NCBI RefSeq assembly: GCF_002994745.2
Contig: NC_037091.1
Location: forward strand, 38,500,112-38,564,111
Direction: 5' to 3'
DNA: 64,000 bases
Source of the DNA: Rosa chinensis
Lineage: Eukaryota > Streptophyta > Magnoliopsida > Rosales > Rosaceae
The notes beneath the pieces were generated by a model. The model was not told the origin of the DNA. It was given only the letters and a program-made list of their open reading frames with translations, and ran no database searches. Position 1 is the stretch's first letter, and each line of letters starts with the position of its first letter. Position numbers and translations under genes: made by a program. Of the stretch, positions 61,307 through 64,000 are shown one piece after another.

Positions 61307-64000
61307 TTATGTATAGTGAGCGAAATAGTAATGGAGCCATGCGCGCATAAAAAGTAGTGATCTTGAAAACCGTTCAAACAAAGAAAAATAATCAGAAAGA
61401 AGCTTACAAATATGGATATTTCGAATGTGAGAAATCTTGGGCCATTCTTCGCCGCTGTCCTTGGTGCATCTTTCCTTTAGCAGTGGACACCTACAAATCT
61501 CTAGACTATATAATTTGGTGAGGCGTTGCATTGCTTTGAGTGAAGGTAGATACTTGAGATTCTCACAATTCGAAATAGTCAGGTGCTTGAGAGATGCAAG
61601 GTTGCCCAACCACTCTGGTAAAGCCTCCACTCCATTGAAAGATCTTATAGTCAACTTTGTCAGCGAAGTGAAGTGTTGAACTTGTTGAGGAAGAGACTTG
61701 AGTTTAGGCCACCCTTTCAACTCTAATTCGTCAAGTTGTTGTGATGGAGCTTGAAAATCAGGGAAGGAGTCGAGCTCCTCCCAAAAAGGACCTAAATCCA
61801 AATTCTCCAGACGAGCGAGGCAGCGCAGCCCTGTTGACAGAGACTTCAGTTTCTCACAATCACGAACCTGTAACCGACGGAGGGATGTGCATTCATCTAA
61901 ACTTGGAATACTCTCTAGGTTATGGCATTCAGAAATCCGCAACTCCTCCAGAGACACCGGGATATGAAACCCACATACCAGACTCGTACATTCTTCAATC
62001 TCCAATACAAGGAGGGATGTGAAACTGCGGAAATCTGGAAGGGATTGTAGACCATTGCAATCATCTATACGCAACTCCTTAAGACATGGATTCAAATCCG
62101 CAGAAAATGAAATGGGTGCTAGGTTGGGGCATTTGCTTACACTCAATTTCTGAAGCGAGGGACAGTATTCGAGGACAGCCAAGCAAGATAATTCATCGCA
62201 TCCCGTAACTTGCAACATGCGGATAGATGGGAGGACACGTGTAAACGAAATGGTCTCTAGACTTGAGAAACCGGATATCATTAAATCCTGAAGAGAGGGG
62301 TTTTCAATCCCGCACGGTAGGCCCGTTAACCCACCACACCTGTAAATACCCAATGTGCGGAGAGATGCAAGGCCTTGTGAGATTGGAATGGATGTTAGAT
62401 TTCCACATATGCTTATCTGCAATTCCTGCAGAGAGGTGCAGTGATCGAGTATGCCAATACTAGATAATCCATCACAATCTTCTATCTCCAATTTGCGGAG
62501 AGATGCAAGGCCTTGTGAGATTGGAATCGATGTTAGATTTCCACATCCGCTTATCTCCAATTCTTGTAGAGAGGTGCAGTGATCGAGTATGCCAATACTA
62601 GATAATCCACCACACTTCCAAATAATCAATTTGCGGAGAGATGCAAGGCCTTGTGAGATTGGAATCGATGTTAGATTTCCACAACTGCGTATCTCCAATT
62701 CCTGTAGAGAGGTGCAGTGATCGAGTAGGCCAATACTAGATAATCCATCACAATCTTCTATCTCCAATTCGCGGAGGGATGCCATGTCGTGGTCAATCGG
62801 AATGAACTCTAGAGTAGGACATTCTCTTATGGTCAACTTCTGAGAAGAGGGAGCGTGTCTAGACCCTCGGCTAGCTGCTCCAGTTTTTTACAACCCCCAA
62901 TGGTCAGCTCCCTAAGATTTGCGCAGCAGCCAAATACATTTGGAGCAATATGAATCATCTCATCACAACTCCAGATCACCAAAGATGTGAGATTCTTGTT
63001 CTTCTTCAGCATCCCTGAGGACAGCGAAGTAAGCCCCTTGATTTTTTCTATATAGAGAGAAGTCAGAGTGCTCACTTCATTGCATATACTTGCCATCGGC
63101 TTCTCGCTGCCCATGACCCATATCCACAACTCCTTGAGAGATGGGAAATGACTTGGAGCATTTCTCAATAAGGGACAACCCCCGAGAGCCAACTCCTCCA
63201 AGCAAGGGAACACCACTACTTTACTTGTTGACGATGTCATCGTTGTGGGTGCTTCCATCCATTCAGTTAGCTCACCGCACCCTACAATGCTTAATGTTTT
63301 CAGTGCTGGAAATAAGACCTTCTCTCGGGTAGCCACAGCAGCCTCGTAAACATGATTGTAACCATAAAATTCACTTCCCAAGAGTTTTAGGTTATGCATT
63401 CCAGAAATCTCGACATGTCCAAGACCCGGTAGATGGCCTAGTATTGGGAGCCCTTCGCATCTGCGACAGCCAAAAAGGAGGACCTTCTTCAAATTGTTGA
63501 GAGGCAAAGGGTTTCTCATCATCCATGAAGGAAATTTATCACCCATGAAGTTTTCAATGCTCAAGCTCTCCAACTTGGTATGTGGTTTGAGTCCTTCTAG
63601 TACATTCTCGTCATGAAAGTCGCTGCTTGGCCTACTCTCCAAACCTTCTGGATTGCTTCTGCTTCTTGCCCATACATAACTTAGCTCCAGTACATTTTTC
63701 TTGTCCTCTAATTTTGCCTTCTTCGCTTCTTCTTCATCCCTTATATTTTCCAGATTACGAATGATTAATTCACCTTTCAAGTGGTTCAAGCCAACCAATT
63801 CCTCAATTCCAACACCCATCTCCTTACCCACATTAAAGTAAGACAATGTTCGGAGATTAGTTAATCCCCGCAATAATCCGGCTGGAAATTCCATTGTCTT
63901 ATCAAAATAAAGATGCCTCAAGTTGATCAAGTTTTGCATTTCCCTTGGAACCTCTTTGAGATAATCAGTTTCCTGCATTCTCAATGTTTGAAGGTTATAC
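61307..64000 (-). CDS. CC-NBS-LRR resistance protein, LRR region, partial, one frameshift
   Basis: The frame is open to the window edge; NB-ARC would lie beyond 64000. The visible part starts YNLQTLRMQETDYLKEVP and shows irregular cytoplasmic LRRs (LxxLxxLxLxxCxxLxxLP), as in RGA/R13L1-type coiled-coil NLRs that sense pathogen effectors. At about 62835-62850 the frame changes by one base: the upstream frame stops at 62833, while the downstream frame (S-S-Q-K-L-T-I-R-E-C-P-T-L) continues cleanly for over 500 codons. Residues encoded by 62350-62810 include three near-identical 46-residue double-LRR units. A donor (GTAAGC, 61407-61402) probably ends the coding exon at 61408, followed by introns in the tail; unspliced, the stop is at 61307. 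Either a recent pseudogene or a sequencing indel. Confidence 0.85.

Noticed and set aside
61741..62022. 93-codon plus-strand frame
   Set aside because: Antisense of the LRR exon.

Overview
The window is nuclear DNA of a dicot plant. Its genes have many short AT-rich GT-AG introns, it carries a plant-type PPR gene, a B-type sucrose-phosphate synthase, an ankyrin-PGG membrane protein and an NBS-LRR resistance gene, and all repeats are plant classes. A rosaceous source is my guess from general resemblance and is not proven by anything here.

Layout. (1) 184-2088, minus: an intronless P-class PPR protein. (2) About 3.0-15.65 kb, minus: a decayed but nearly full-length endogenous pararetrovirus (Caulimoviridae, petuvirus/florendovirus-like). 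It keeps a recognisable pregenomic promoter, poly(A) signal, tRNA-Met primer site and a movement - coat - protease - RT - RNase H order. It is split by two later solo LTRs (4661-7478 and about 10677-13008). The first LTR holds an array of ten short hairpins with a shared GGGACTGCC loop and different, self-complementary arms. (3) 17175-21518, minus: a nine-exon ankyrin-repeat/PGG membrane protein whose exons splice in phase to 811 residues. (4) 22800-30353, minus: a sixteen-exon METTL13-type double methyltransferase, 764 residues in phase. (5) About 31.76-37.75 kb, plus: a 5'-truncated LINE carrying three hAT-type non-autonomous elements, one of which carries a Mutator-type MITE; target-site duplications are exact for all four. 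(6) 38917-44528, minus: a complete but mutated Ty1/copia element with two 195-bp LTRs. (7) 47428-53141, plus: a twelve-exon sucrose-phosphate synthase of 1067 residues. (8) 53.5-61.3 kb: a field of duplicated tails (3' non-coding sequence and scraps of LRR exon) of an NBS-LRR gene, followed at 61.3-64.0 kb, minus, by the LRR part of that gene, frameshifted once and running off the window edge.

The host genes are not an operon and show no common pathway: organellar RNA processing (PPR), membrane/defence signalling (ankyrin-PGG and NBS-LRR), eEF1A methylation (METTL13) and sucrose synthesis (SPS). About half the window is transposon- or virus-derived. The layering can be read directly: pararetrovirus first, LTRs into it; LINE first, hATs into it, MITE into a hAT.

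Exon limits were set by eye from GT-AG sites and checked for phase; there is no transcript evidence. I found no tRNA, rRNA or CRISPR array.
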